Positions 24,323-36,287 of a DNA stretch of 64,000 bases are shown piece after piece; position 1 is the stretch's first letter, and every line of letters starts with the position of its first letter. Source of the DNA: Terana coerulea (taxonomy: Eukaryota > Basidiomycota > Agaricomycetes > Polyporales > Phanerochaetaceae); assembly GCA_024811115.1 (NCBI GenBank), contig JAKOGH010000768.1, forward strand, positions 124,001-188,000. The letters run 5' to 3'. The position numbers were made by a program, and so were the translations under genes. The notes below the pieces were generated by a model, which worked only from the letters and a program-made list of their open reading frames with translations, was not told the DNA's origin and did not search any database.

Positions 24323-25646
24323 TCAGCAAAAGATGAACATGAGCCATGCAGACGACCACCCCAAGAATCGCCTGGCAAGAATGTACGCGACCTTGAAGAT
24401 GGAAATGATGTCCTTCATCAAGCCCAGCAGAAAGGCCTCTTCACGACCCTTAAGCCTACCCGCACGTTGCAGTAGGGTGACCCGCTCGCGTATTTTCTGC
24501 CACTTTTGAAGGGCCTCTTCCGCGTCAGGACGTGCTTTGGGATTGTCGTGGGTCATGGAACGAATGAGAGGGCGCAGAAATTCCACGCGTAGATATTTCT
24601 GTAGAATGATTAGTTCAGACATGTATCGAAGGGAGTTTTGGACGCACGTCATGAATCTGTCGTCGGAGGACGTTCCCTAGGATGAAGATGTCCGCTTTGA
24701 ACGGATCGTAAGGAACAGTGTCGGACAGCTCGGGTACCTCACGATCTGCACCAAGTACTCCAAGTACGGCTCTTGGATTCCCGGGGAGGGATGCGCACCG
24801 ACATGCCAAAGTCAGCAAAGTAGTACTTCGCCGGTGCAGGAGCGGAAAATCTTGAGTATGGTGATGCAGTTGTGCGTGCATCTGGGAGTCGGTGGAAAAG
24901 AATTGGATGGAAGCCTTCTAGGTACATCGCATCTGCATCCATAAATATATTGGTCGTAGCGCAATCACTGCCCAAAATGAGATGCTGAGAGCTGCAATCC
25001 ACTGGCAACTCACCGGTGTGCTACGTCATTCTCGTGCATAAAGGCAAGGCCCTAGAGAGATGTAAGCATAGCCCCTGGAAGGATTGTCACATACTCACTG
25101 CAAGAACCTGGCCAGCGAATTCGAGGACGTCATTCACCAGATTGAATGGCGGATCGTCCATACTTCTCAGGTAGGGCATGATAATATATGATATGCCTTC
25201 TTCCTGATCATCGTCGAAGCTATCTAATATGGGGATACAGTGGTTTCTTGGGTCGTCAGATGTAGGGCTGCGAGAGAAGTATCGAGCGATCTCAATCTCT
25301 TGTCCTGTTCTTGAGACGCGCTTGATACATACGAGGCGACCGTCCGAGGTACGTGTGGCATCAATGGCATTGGGATACTTCAGTGAACATTAGACGTTGT
25401 ACATAGGGGATAGTTCATGTAACTCACAAGAGATCTCCAGTAATCTTCAAAGCGCATTGGACTGACTCCATAGTTACCCTCCCAAGAAGGCGTCCATCCC
25501 GGGTGATATCGTGGTCGCAGTGAATAGCCTCTGGCTTCCAGGAACTGTTGTCGATCCCTCCAGCGGGCCTCATACGGGTAGAGCTGCGCAGCAGCATCAC
25601 CCATTTCCTTGCGGCTGGACGCAAGCCGGGCCCATGCGTCGCCCAT
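24323..25646 (-). CDS. FunK-like protein kinase with a single-base frameshift
   Basis: Exons (complement) 25428-25646, 25099-25377, 25014-25051, 24648-24967 and 24323-24598 match the intron positions of the 12.2-kb paralogue. Start MGDAWARLASS is preferred over an upstream ATG at 25730, because the DNA between them is pyrimidine-rich like a fungal leader. The kinase shows VCIK, AHRDC (Arg codon split by an intron) and YYFADFGMSV. Just after VRIPP the frame breaks at a G4 run (24783-24786); removing one base restores GNPRAVLGVLGADREVPELS. The rest (RPDAEEALQKW, then a very hydrophobic C-terminus with YILARRFLGWSSAWLMFIFC) is intact. Either a young pseudogene or a homopolymer error. If read correctly, about 377 aa and catalytically complete. 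Confidence 0.75.
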
Positions 25647-26430
25647 AGCAAGGGCTGGGGAAGATAACGGTGTACAGGAGAGTGAAGTGGAGGTGGACTG
25701 AGACGAGGGACAAGATGAGAGTTTGAACACCCGAGCACTCTCCCACGCTTTCCACGTGAACCTCCTGCATCATTCTCAATACAAGCGCCCAATTCCAGGG
25801 AACTCGGCCGCGGAGCCTGTCCTGTCTATGTACCTGGTTCCCTCTCTTGTCGTTCGCGCGGCGACTCTGTCGTCTATGCATGCTGGATTCGAACAGCTAC
25901 ATCAGACTTCGCTTTACAACAATTGTCAAGCCGCTCATTCAAGACCAGACACGGTGACATCTGTCACGCGGCTAAGTACGCCTTGTTCTTGGGCACCAAG
26001 CTCTCCACTGGGCTTGCCTCTGCCAAACTGGTATGGTTCACACAAGTGCACCGTACGTAAAATTTCCTAACTATGAACCTTTCAAGACGGATGCAACCAC
26101 GTTGCTTGACGTGCTGTCTGGTATTGTTTTTGCTACCTTGCCTAGCAACACCTGGGCGTCCATAGTCGCCGCCGCGGGTGAGGTTAGGCCCCAGGGTATA
26201 AGACTGACCGAACACCTAAGGTCGTTCGGGCATCTTGTTGGCAATACCTGAGGAGCTCGCGCTGCGCGTGAGGTATCTGGTCATGGCTCCTTTTCCCGGT
26301 GTGTTACAGCTTCTCTGCTCGCTATTATCAATCCTAATAAGCGCACCATGTAGTCGGCGCCGCAGTCGAGCATTTCAGCGTGCACTTCACCCCCTTGAGC
26401 TCCTCCACTCTGGTAGAGGGGAACCTGACC

Positions 26431-27253
26431 ATGAATCCCTTCGTCGCTGCTGGCGGAGCCACTGCGGTTTATACAGGGGTCAGATTGATTGTCAGGACAG
26501 CGAACTCTTGTCTCCAGTGGTTTGCAGACAATGCGCCCGCCATCATTAGGCAGCTGGAATCCCTGTTTGAAGAGCTTCAAAAGAAACTCGGTGAAGCAAT
26601 CAATGCTCTCGTCACGCTGTTCCCCGGAACGCAGTCACGCAACGGAGATCGCATGAGGGCCTGCATGGATTGGCAGATTGAGTACCCAGGGATACTCCAA
26701 GGCCAAGTGAAGGAGTACGCCATACTTTGCCTCACATTCTGTGGAAGCCACTAACTGACTCTATAGGGTGGTCAACACGCTGGCGATGATGAGCAGTGAC
26801 TATCTCGATATTCAGGAATTGGCTCTTGTCAAGCGATATCAGGAGAAGTGGCGCTTTGAAAGCGACTTAGAGGACTTCAAGAAGAGCTGTGATCTACTGG
26901 CAAAGCGTGTCACTGTGAGTTAATGGCTGACATTGAAATCCGCTGTCATTCCTGACGGTTCACCGTAGCATACCTCTGGTCGCCTGGCTCAGAAGTTACT
27001 AGTCCCGGCTTCTGCTGATGCGGACTCACAGCCTGAACGACTCGCAGATGATGGCATTGAGGAAATTGCGCTGATTTCTCTCGGTGGCGTCGATGAAGGT
27101 ATATCGAGTACTCCTTGCAATTAGTCATGACTCATATTTCCATCAGTAAACCAACATGCATCGAGCTCTCCTGACTCCATGCTGGTGATCGATTCCCTTG
27201 TGCCGGAGCCCTTGGAGATCGTGTTGGGTTCTTCCGTAGATACTGGCTTATGA
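26431..27253 (+). CDS. Small helical protein, divergent partner of a FunK-like kinase
   Basis: Starts MNPFVAAGGATAVYTGVRLI and is helical through SLFEELQKKLGEAINALVTL. An intron (probable donor GTACCC at 26682, acceptor CTATAG at 26766) leads to VVNTLAMMSSDYLDIQELAL and DLEDFKKSCDLLAKRVT; two more short introns follow (donors GTGAGT near 26913 and GTATAT near 27100). The tail is acidic and ends LEIVLGSSVDTGL at a TGA. About 200 residues. The Gly/Ala-rich N-terminal helix could insert in or lie on a membrane. Domain plan (helices, then acidic tail) and divergent placement next to a FunK-like kinase match the 10.7-kb gene. No family recognised; exon 1/2 junction is tentative. Confidence 0.6.
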
Positions 27254-27782
27254 GCCAGTACCAGCGTCATTGTGTCGGGGGACCCGCTGGCATCTCCAGA
27301 TCGTTGCTGTGCATCTGGTATCCCCAACATATTTTCTATAACCTCACTTAGTCGCTCTCATGGATTGGAACCTGTCTGTACTATTGTACTGTCACTGAAC
27401 AGCATCGGTTCCTTCCCTATAAATAGTGCGTTGTGAAACAGAGGTTGTAGTATTCATTGCGACTGAGAAAAAGGAAGTGCACGATGGCAGTATGTCAAGG
27501 TATCTTCTCAAATATGGATGTAGGATACCGAATGCAATAGTCATAAATGGTATCATCTTATTTGTCCATAATACCTTAGTGATAGTACCAATCATTGCTA
27601 GCACAGAAACGGAAATTTAAAAGGATGGCAGAAAAGGTAGATACATTAGTACGTTACAGGATATGATTGTTCGTGATGGTCATTGGCAGCCTCATTCATT
27701 TCACTGTGCGCAGAGCAATGTTACACAAGACCTACACTTGACTAACGGAAGCGCATACGCACCACATGCATTTATGGATGGC
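27254..27782. other. AT-rich intergenic stretch
   Basis: Lies between the convergent 3' ends of the helical-protein gene and kinase copy c. It is richer in A and T than the flanks (about 27.32-27.68 kb). No gene or structured RNA seen; 3' UTRs of both genes are the likely content. Confidence 0.4.
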
Positions 27783-30550
27783 CTAAGGGGCAATCATCTG
27801 CAAGTTTTGCAGCAGCCAATCAGCGTTACCGCGCTGTAAAGGGTTTGGGTGCCAGCACGTCATTATCAGTTGCCACAGGTGCTCATTCACAAGGAGGTCC
27901 GGTCGGTCTGGTCGGCTGTTTGCGAGAATGAGATTGGCCGCGCTCTCCTTATCCTTACCAGCGAAAGGGGCTTCGGAAGTGTACAGCTGATATCATACAA
28001 TTCGGGTTAGAAATTTATGATGGAGGGATAAGTCGTCACTCGCCTCAATGCATACCATTGCAAACGAGAAAAGGTCACTGTAGACTGTCGGACGACCTGA
28101 TGGAGAAATCGAGTCGCGCGAGATAAAACGCAGTGCCAAAGGAAGGCCGAGATGAGTGGCAATCGTGCCTCGGTATGCTGGCCGAGGAAGGTTGAGAGAC
28201 CGAACTCCTCGATACGTCGCGCGCGGGGCTTGAGCACCTCCGTACGACTGAACGTTCTTCTTAGCCTCTTCTCGCCAAGCGAGCAACAACTCCGGAGCAA
28301 GCCAGTGGGGGTTACCAGACCGTAGAGAGCTGAAAGCGTTACTGTGCGCTTCTGCAAATACTGTGAGCCCGAAATCCGCAATAACAGTATTCTCGCTCGA
28401 GTTGATGAGGATGTTACTCTGTAAGTAGCAGCGTTAGAGTAACTCGCTCCTCAGCAACGGAGGCACTTACACCACGCAGGTCCCCATGTACGAGGCCTTC
28501 CCTATGCATGTAGCTCAAGCCTTCAGCACATTGCCTGAGCTGCAAGAACGTCACGCGCTGTTCATCGCTCACGTGGCAAGGTGCACATACCCAAACATTT
28601 AGCTTTTGATACGGGCGCGCGTGGATTGGTTCAGGAAGGCCGGACTCTTGATGTATTGGATGATGTTGCCTCGGTTCATGCGAGGGAGTACAATGGAAAG
28701 ATGTCCGCCCAACATCTTGGTGATTCCTAAGGTGCGTATAAGCCTCGGGTGATCCACTGTTCAGCCGCCGATGATTTCGAGGTACGTGCGCTGAGAGGTA
28801 AACATTCAGTGAGATCGCAAGCCGTCGAGGCGACATGAAGCCTGACCGTGAGGATTTCGGGAGTCGTATTCGCCTTCAATGTCTTGATTGCGACTTCAAA
28901 CTTGACGGCCTTGTTCCCGTCCTTGGTCTTCTGCACCTCATACATTACTCCAAACGTGATATCTCCATAGCCTCCCCGTCGCCCTCCACAGGAACTAGAT
29001 CCATACCATGGGAGCTCCGGCCCTCTGGCAATTCGATGCAGTCCTCGCCAATCTCGAGCTCAGAAGGGAGGACGCGGGCGCGTCGTGCGATCTCTGTCAT
29101 AAGACGGCGTGCTGCACTTCTGTATTTTGCCCACTGCGCGTCGTTGCGGGTCTTGTCAATGAGCTATGCCGACCTTAGTCACGTTGTACTGATGGCTCAT
29201 AACCGGACTTACTTGTTTGAAGTTGTCTATGCATTCAATAGCCAGACTGCCTTGCAAACACCGTATGACTTCAATGTAGCCGCCATGCAGCTCTCCTTGA
29301 ACACCCTCATAAGAGCGTACTGCGCCACTAGCAAGCGATCGGAGGAACTTGGCGGAGTTTGTAGAGATCGGCTCGTATGCTTCAGGTAGCTCGAACATCG
29401 ACGCTCGGAAGACCAGCAGTTCAAACCGGAGCTTGTAGAGCTGGCGTAGAGTCTGGGGAGACAGGCGCGAGATGAAGTTGTACGAGGCGACTAGTAATGA
29501 ATGAACGTAGGTAGACAGGTCTAGGAGACGTTGTATGGGCCTACCAGTATACATATCGGCAAAGCTGAATACTACGAGCGACACCCTGACGGCTTTGCGA
29601 AACAACTCTATCATTAGCTTAACATCTCGTGTAAACGGCCAATGTCGCTGCACGTAATATGTTGCTTGCCACTCCAGCTGAGCTGTGAGATCTTTGATCG
29701 CATTTTGATATGAAGGGTCGATGTGGCGGTAGTGAATATACTCTGGATCGTGGAGAAAGAACCGGATGAGCATAGCTAAATAAGACAAAGCCTGTGCCTA
29801 TCAAATCCTTCAGTTCTCGGGAGCTAAAAGTGCTGACTTTGCACTTACGTGTAGCTTCTGTGCACTCGGAGGTATATAGTATGGCTCGTATGAGCTGAGA
29901 GCTGCATAGGTCTTCTGCAGTGAGAGTAACGCAGGGTAAGGTTCAAGAGATTCCTCATCCACCATGTTGACAGTATGACAACAAGGAAACGGAGCTTTGA
30001 ATTCGATTTCCACCTTTCCAAGCGAGGTCTTATTGGACAAGTTACTATACGAGCGCGGGGCTCTGACATCCAGCCGATAAGCAGCATCTATGACACCTCA
30101 GGATGAGAGCACTTCTCATTGTAGTGGGAACATACCAGACTTGAGGTCGCACACAGAGAGAAACGTTTCGCCCCACAGTCTCGCTGTATTGAACAATCGC
30201 GTGTGCTTGAAGATTTCAACCTTCAATGAATGCGTCCCTGGTCGCAAAAGCCTGCCAGACGCTTCGTAAGTGTATGAAAAGGTCAACGTTGGCATGTGTA
30301 CAAACAGGTCATCCCGGACGCCACGCAGCCACTGAGGAGAGGACGTATCTCCTACGTCCTCAAAGGTCTTGCAGGCTGAATCTTCATTGAGTCTGATGCG
30401 AGCCGAAAAGTGTCCTCGTTCGGATAGCTGTGCGTTAAGTTCTGCAACCCCTGTACGGTGAGACCGTGGCGAGACAGAACCGAATTCCTGAGACTCACGA
30501 ATAAGAGGCACGCAAAGCCAGCTATTCTCCGCATTTGAACGGGAAGACAT
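27783..30550 (-). pseudogene. C2-helical-TKL-type kinase (copy c), interrupted in the kinase domain
   Basis: The N-terminal two thirds are clean: start MSSRSNAENSWLCVPL, exon 1 30136-30550, a 48-nt intron 30088-30135, then the C2-like part (LTFSYTYEA, HSLKVEIFKHTRLFN, TSLGKVEIEF) and a long helical exon with GELHGGYIEVIRCL. The kinase opens normally (GGYGDITFGVMYEV, FEVAIKTLKAN), but helix C holds TGA (28761-28763) where copies b and d have TGG (Trp). A frameshift follows near 28.60-28.65 kb before QKLNVW. Downstream exons are still recognisable: LVHGDLRG, SNILIN, VIADFGLTVFA, HWLAPELLL, and a C-terminal LYTSEAPFAGKDKESAANL block ending at 27783. It could still yield a truncated C2-helical protein. 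Confidence 0.75.
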
Positions 30551-31102
30551 GGAAATTTCCGGAAGCCTGAGTTCTATGTAAATGTCGGTTGAGTACGGGG
30601 TAGGCAGATGAGGGAAGTATGGGGAAGTATCATAGTCTCACCGCATACACCGTGCATATCAATGCTGCTCGGCCCTCCAGCTTCCGGCTCGGCCCTCCTA
30701 AGCGTCGACAAACGGCAGCATCGCTATACACACTGTACGTCTGTTGTCGTCAAGACGAAGCTTAGAACAAAGAGTACAAGGGCGAGCGTTCAGATGTCGA
30801 ACCTTATGGCCGCAAGTTGACGCATAATTGAGTTCCTCGAAATCGGGCTGTGCGAGCTTGCGTTCTGAGAATCGTTGTCATTACTCCGACTAAGGGTGAA
30901 GGTAGCGACCGTTCTTATTGTTTGTGTGAGTCCGGGATCCTGGCAGGAAGAAGCAAGCCCCTCGTACGCTTAGCTCGAGAGTCTCATGTAACCGCCCAAG
31001 GACAAGCAAGCGTAAACAATCGCTCCCGTCCTCGCGCAGGCCAACCCGACAACCTGTGAAACGACTACTACGGCAGCAAGTCTGTTCGTCGGTGACTAAG
31101 TA
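30551..31102. other. Intergenic region between kinase copies c and d
   Basis: Holds the promoter side of copy c and the 3' end of copy d, which are tandem on the minus strand. No additional gene recognised. Confidence 0.4.
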
Positions 31103-34100
31103 CTAAGTCTCATAGGGTGCCACTACTGGCTGTAGCTCGCAAACAGCCCAGCCAGCAGTGCGCCGCAGCTCCGGATTCTGGTCCCAACATGTTTGTATCA
31201 CCGTCCAGATGCGCGAATTTGTCAGTATGGTAGGGCGGGCAGGGCGTGTGCCCTCCAGAATTGCCTGAGATGCTCGGAACTCATGTTGACCTGTGAAAGG
31301 CTTAGACTTGGTATATAGCTACACAAGTCGAGTCAGATACGTCTGAGACTGAGAACATTGCACGCACCTCTATGCAGAGCATTGCGTACGAGAACAGATC
31401 ACTCTGGTATGTTGGCCGGCCAGTAGGAGATATGCTGTCCTTCGGGATCTGGTCCACTGCGGGCGGAAGGTGGAGAACCTGCAGTACAGATTCCACAAAG
31501 TGCCGACGATTGGTCGCAGCCTCCAGCTCCGTCTGTTTGGCCGCTATCATGCGTCCCACAACCACCTCCGGGGCCAGGAACTGGGGATTACCCGACCGAG
31601 TTGAGTCGTATTCTCCGCTGTTTGAGCCCGCATAGACCGTCAGGCCAAAGTCTGAGATTACAATGCTTCTGTGGTCATTGCTGACAAGAATATTAGGCTA
31701 CGCAGGCATGATAAGTCTTGAGGGCCCCCAAAGCTGACTCAAAAATACTCACAGAGCGCACATCTCCGTGGACAATGCCTTCATTGTGCATATATTGGAG
31801 CCCTTCCGCACATTGCTTGATCTGTTCGCAGGGTGAGTATCGAGAGGTGGGAAGGTTGGCAAAGCATACCCAGAGGTTGATCCTTTTCACCTGGTGCTCT
31901 TCCGGATGAGAGGAGAAGCTTGAGGATCGAATATAGTCAAACACATTCCCATTGTTCATGCGTTCGAGAACAATGGACAGCATACCCAGTTCTATCGTAT
32001 TCGTAATTCCTATGATTGGGAGGAGACGCATATGTCTCAAAGTCCAGGCGGAGAGGATTTCCGTATATGTACGCTATAGAATATGTCAGAGGCTAGCAGA
32101 GAAGACGCATAGGCCTCACCCACCTTGTAGATCTCTGGCCTCAGCGTATTTGCCTTGAATGTCTTGATTACAACGTCAAACCGTCCCCGGGAGCTTGTAG
32201 TGAGCTCACCAAACCGAATGACACTATAGCTTCCCGCGTAGCCTTGGTCTGCAGCCTTCATACTTGCCGTGGATGTCGTTTGATGGTGTAGGACGTTGAG
32301 AGCTTTGCTGTGAACACTCAAGCTGGCCGGCAATGTCCCAGTATCCCGGGCAAATGCTGTCATTGCGCGGCGAGCAGCACCTCTGTATGCGGCCTCGGCC
32401 TCGGCGTGATGCGTATTGTCAATGACCTATAAAGCGGAAATATTTAGTACGAATGGTTGAGGTTTCTGCAGCGCGAGACCTACTCGTTTGAACGCCTCAA
32501 GTATGCCATTTGCGAGAGTGTGGTTGTGGCGCATACAATCAATTAACTCGATATATGGCCCTGAGAACTTTCCAGAAACGTTGATATGCGCGCGTGCAGT
32601 GTTGTCGGCCATGGCGTCCATAAACGCATCAATGTGGCTCCTGTCCATTGTGTTCATACCGTCAAGACCATGCATTCTACCACGTAGCACAATTAGGTCA
32701 AATTGGAGGCCGTTAACTTCGCGCTCGCAATGGCTTGAAAGGCTGCCAATGAAGGCATAGCTTGCCGCTGTGGTACATTGCAGTGTCAGACTGGTCACAA
32801 TAGACCGGAGAAAACGGGCATAGTGACTGACATCGGTAGGAGTTGGCAAAAGCAAATACCAACGCAGACGACGCCGCAGCAACGCGGAAGAAAGCCGAAG
32901 CATATGGGGGATCCTTATGACGATTCTTCCGGTCCACAGCCGGCCAATGAACCTCGGAGGTGTAGTAGCGAGCTTGCCTTTCAAGCTGAGCCAACAGGTC
33001 CTTGACTGCCGGCTTGTTCTCTGTGCGATTCAAGTACTGGGGGTCGTGGCAGAGATACTCTAACGTAGCCAGCAAGTAGGCTACCGCCATCGTCTGAACG
33101 ACATCAGTCTTCTGGACGTAACACAAAGAGCCAACGTACCAGATCACGGAGCAGAGGCATGGGAACGCAGTCGCGGATTGAGCTCAAACGCAAATATAAG
33201 GCTCGCAGAGTTCCGAGGCTGGGTCTTGTGTTAATCTCGTTTCCGAATTCCATAAGGTCCACCCGCGCCGCGATCCCGAGTGAACTGAGGCCAACCGTGA
33301 CGTTACCAAGACTCGTATGCTGGCCTGGCATGCTCCATCGGGCGGATGTTATCGGCCTGGTGATGGAGTATCCTGACAGCCATGAGAATGACAGCCCCAC
33401 ACGTCGAATAATTTACCTACCGGGCCTGAGAGTGTGCAGCAGTATTTTAGCTTCACCCCATGTGTCGTAACTGCGCCACATATGTGAGAATTTTCGTATC
33501 TCTATCCGTATGACATAAGTTCCTGGAGGTATGAGGCTACATACAGGGACATACGTGATGAGACCATGCTAAAAAAGAGGTGTGAATCCACTCACATCGC
33601 TTGCGGCGGAACACCTGCCAGCCAGTCGGGATTATGGGTTCTTGTTGCGCACTCCAGTTCCTTGCTACTATCTTCTTTGTGGTTGAACTTGATGATCACC
33701 TTGAAAAACCCGTTCGTATTCAGTGAAGCGTTGAGGCCTATCCAATGCTTGTCAGAGCTATTTTATACCAGACGGGGGTAGTTGAGACATTACAAGCTAA
33801 GTTGGCTTTAACTAGACCATACTTCGTCATGCTTACCGTTTCTAGCGCAAAAATGGCTACAGTTGCTCCAGTGCAGCTGTAAGAAAAGCCGCTTGTGCTT
33901 GAGCACTGGAAGGAATACTGTTCGGAGGCCTAACTTGCTGGGTGTGGAGTAACTGTCAGATGCGCCACTGCAACGTCGAATTATTGAGGGCTTCACTTGG
34001 TACAGCAGACTTTATAACTCGCTGACACTTGTGCGGAGCCACTGAAGATAGCAACGGCGACAGTCCGGATTCAAGGCTGACGACTGCGCTCAGACGACAA

Positions 34101-34174
34101 TCGCTTGTACAGAGCTTGCGACGGACTACCACCGTTGGCTTGGTGTTACCTCCGGCTCTACAACAGGAGCTCAT
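31103..34174 (-). CDS. C2-helical-TKL-type protein kinase (copy d)
   Basis: Closest relative of copy c and directly behind it in tandem, which suggests duplication. Start MSSCCRAGGN at 34174. The C2-like region includes LRTVFLPVLKHKRLFLQLHW, NGFFKVIIKFNHKED, WLAGVPP, IPPGTYVIRIEIRKF and TSLGNVTVGL. Helical part: TMAVAYLLATLEYLCHDPQ, LIVLRGRM and GKFSGPYIELIDCM. Kinase: AGSYSVIRFGEL loop, DVVIKTFKAN, YTEILSAWTLRHMRLLPI, GLQYMHNEGIVHGDVR, PNILVS, VISDFGLTVYA, QFLAPEVVVG, YQSDLFSYAMLCIEVR, then RIWTVIQTCWDQNPELRRTA to a TAG at 31103-31105. About ten introns. All catalytic motifs are present with HGD for HRD. Predicted active; target unknown. Confidence 0.8.
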
Positions 34175-36287
34175 TTATTAGTACAAGTCCCCCGTGACAA
34201 CGTTTCCCGGCGCATCACATACCTGATCCTACGGCAAGGTTCCCAACATGGAGCGTGTTATTGTTTTGGCCTTCCTCCGCGATGTGGTAGCCACGCTGCG
34301 TTCTTTAGGCTTCCCTGACCCCGCACCTGGATGAATGGTCGATGATCCCCGGCAAATGGATGTTATGCGGTATGGTAGGCCAGGGCAAGAAGAGCTAGTA
34401 CTAGCCTTGCGTCCAATTGCTGTCGAGGGCTCGGGCCGGGTTCAGTGACCAGCCGCCGGATTGTTTGCAGAAATTCCAGTGGATTGGGCACTTCCGAGTT
34501 GGGCATGACAAAGGTACAGTACAGGTGATATTACATAATGCCTGAACGGCCTGAGACGACGGACAAAATGAGCGTCGCTGCGAGTGAAGCTTTTTTGGGC
34601 GCTGTGGTGCGGTATAACCTGTTGGATCATTTCTCACGCCGGGCGCTTTGTAATACGGTGATCGCCGAGAACTCATTCCACTCCATAAAGTCGACCTCGG
34701 GATCACATCGAGAAAAACCCCAAAATTTCCCATAACCTTGTACAGCGTCTGGAATATACACAAGCGTCTCCTGAGTGGTAAAATCGTCTTAGAATCGTCT
34801 TATAATCGGTAAAATTGGCAGAAGGCGTCCAATCTCTGTAGTCGCCCGGGATCGTTTGTGTGACACTTATAATAATCTTGCAATCGGCATGCAAGCAAGT
34901 TAGAAGCTGGTTCCAAGTTGAGAAACCATCTCACTGCTTGCGGTCTGAGCAAATTTTGCCAGATTGTAGATTATTCTCAGCTCTGCGCGCTATATCATGC
35001 CAAATTTCTTCCATTATTTTGCACATTTTTCATGTCTTGTCGCATTTCTATCCAATAACGCTTGTAAACTATTTAACAAAATTTTTGTGCGTAGATACAT
35101 CTCGGGCGTTGCACGCCGTAAAAACACCTTTGCGTAAGCTAGCTACAAATTCACATGCGGCGTGCCTGCAGAGACCCTGAATGAGATTCCTAAGCTGAAA
35201 CAAGGAACCCGGCACTGGAACACACCTTGTAAATGCCACACTGCCTCGACTGTATTCACACCACCGACTGCTGTCCTTGAAAGCTCTCCTTTCCCTCTCC
35301 TCATGCTGGCATTCATCTGTCAGTAGTCAGACAGGGTATGAGGCAAAAACGTGTACTTATACCGGTCGTCCGTGCAGCAGCACGAGGACGAGAGCAGGAT
35401 CTAAGGTGTGTGCAGGTTATCAGTATAGGCATTTGAACTTGGTGCACGGTCAACGCTTACGAGTGGGTGTGCGGAATCGCAGAGCTGCACATGCCTTATA
35501 TGCACATGCAGCCGGCTGTTGAGTCAGCACAACCAAAACAGCGCTGGCTGCGCACTGACCTAGGATCTAAGACATTGTTAACGAGCTGTCATATCCCACC
35601 CTGAAGCGTTACCCTACGTGACAGCCGCACCCTGCACGCCGTAGGTCCTAGGACGCCGGCAATGACAGACTCTAGTCATGCTCCGGGCTCCACGCTGTAT
35701 GCCGTCTATTCAAGATTCATGGTGCGGCGCTTCAACGGTGGTGTAAGCCCTCATACGAATTCCCGCATCTCAGAGCCAGCATGCACAGAGGCGGGCGAGG
35801 TCGGAGGATATGTCTATGCCAAGAATAGAGGACAATACGCATTTTTGTAGTGCATTCTGTTAGGGTAGGCAGAAAGACTGTAATTTACTAAACGTGAGTT
35901 GACTCGGACAGCATTCAGATGATTGGGTTATACTCACCAGAGTTTCCATCAGCCTCCGGCGCCGGACGTGAGAAATGATAGTAATGGGTGTTAAAAGAGT
36001 TCCAACCCTTCATGAGAAAGACGCAAGCAGGTTGCAACTCACCATAATTCTTTCAGCAATGTTCCAAGTGATAGAATCGATACAAGCAGTGGAATGCGTA
36101 CAAGCGTCTTACGGGTTGATCAGAAGCTTCTCCGAATATGGAAAGTGAGCGTCAAATCTACAAATCGGCGTAATCGGTAAGAGCCGCCAGGATTCCTTTC
36201 GATGCATGTCGCCTCACCTCCTCGGGCTCTGCCACCGCTGAGCTTTTCCTCGTCTTCGCGTGCAGTGCATTTGTATATCACTGAGTC
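34175..36287. other. About 2.1 kb without a recognised gene
   Basis: Between the divergent starts of kinase copy d and the FunK-like pseudokinase. 34.74-35.13 kb is AT-rich. Short open frames on both strands lack motifs or splice logic. The last 300 bp should contain the promoter of the gene at 36,288. Confidence 0.4.

Noticed and set aside
25880..25900. GGATTCGAAC-like tRNA B-box word
   Set aside because: No matching A-box, no cloverleaf and no anticodon arm around it.
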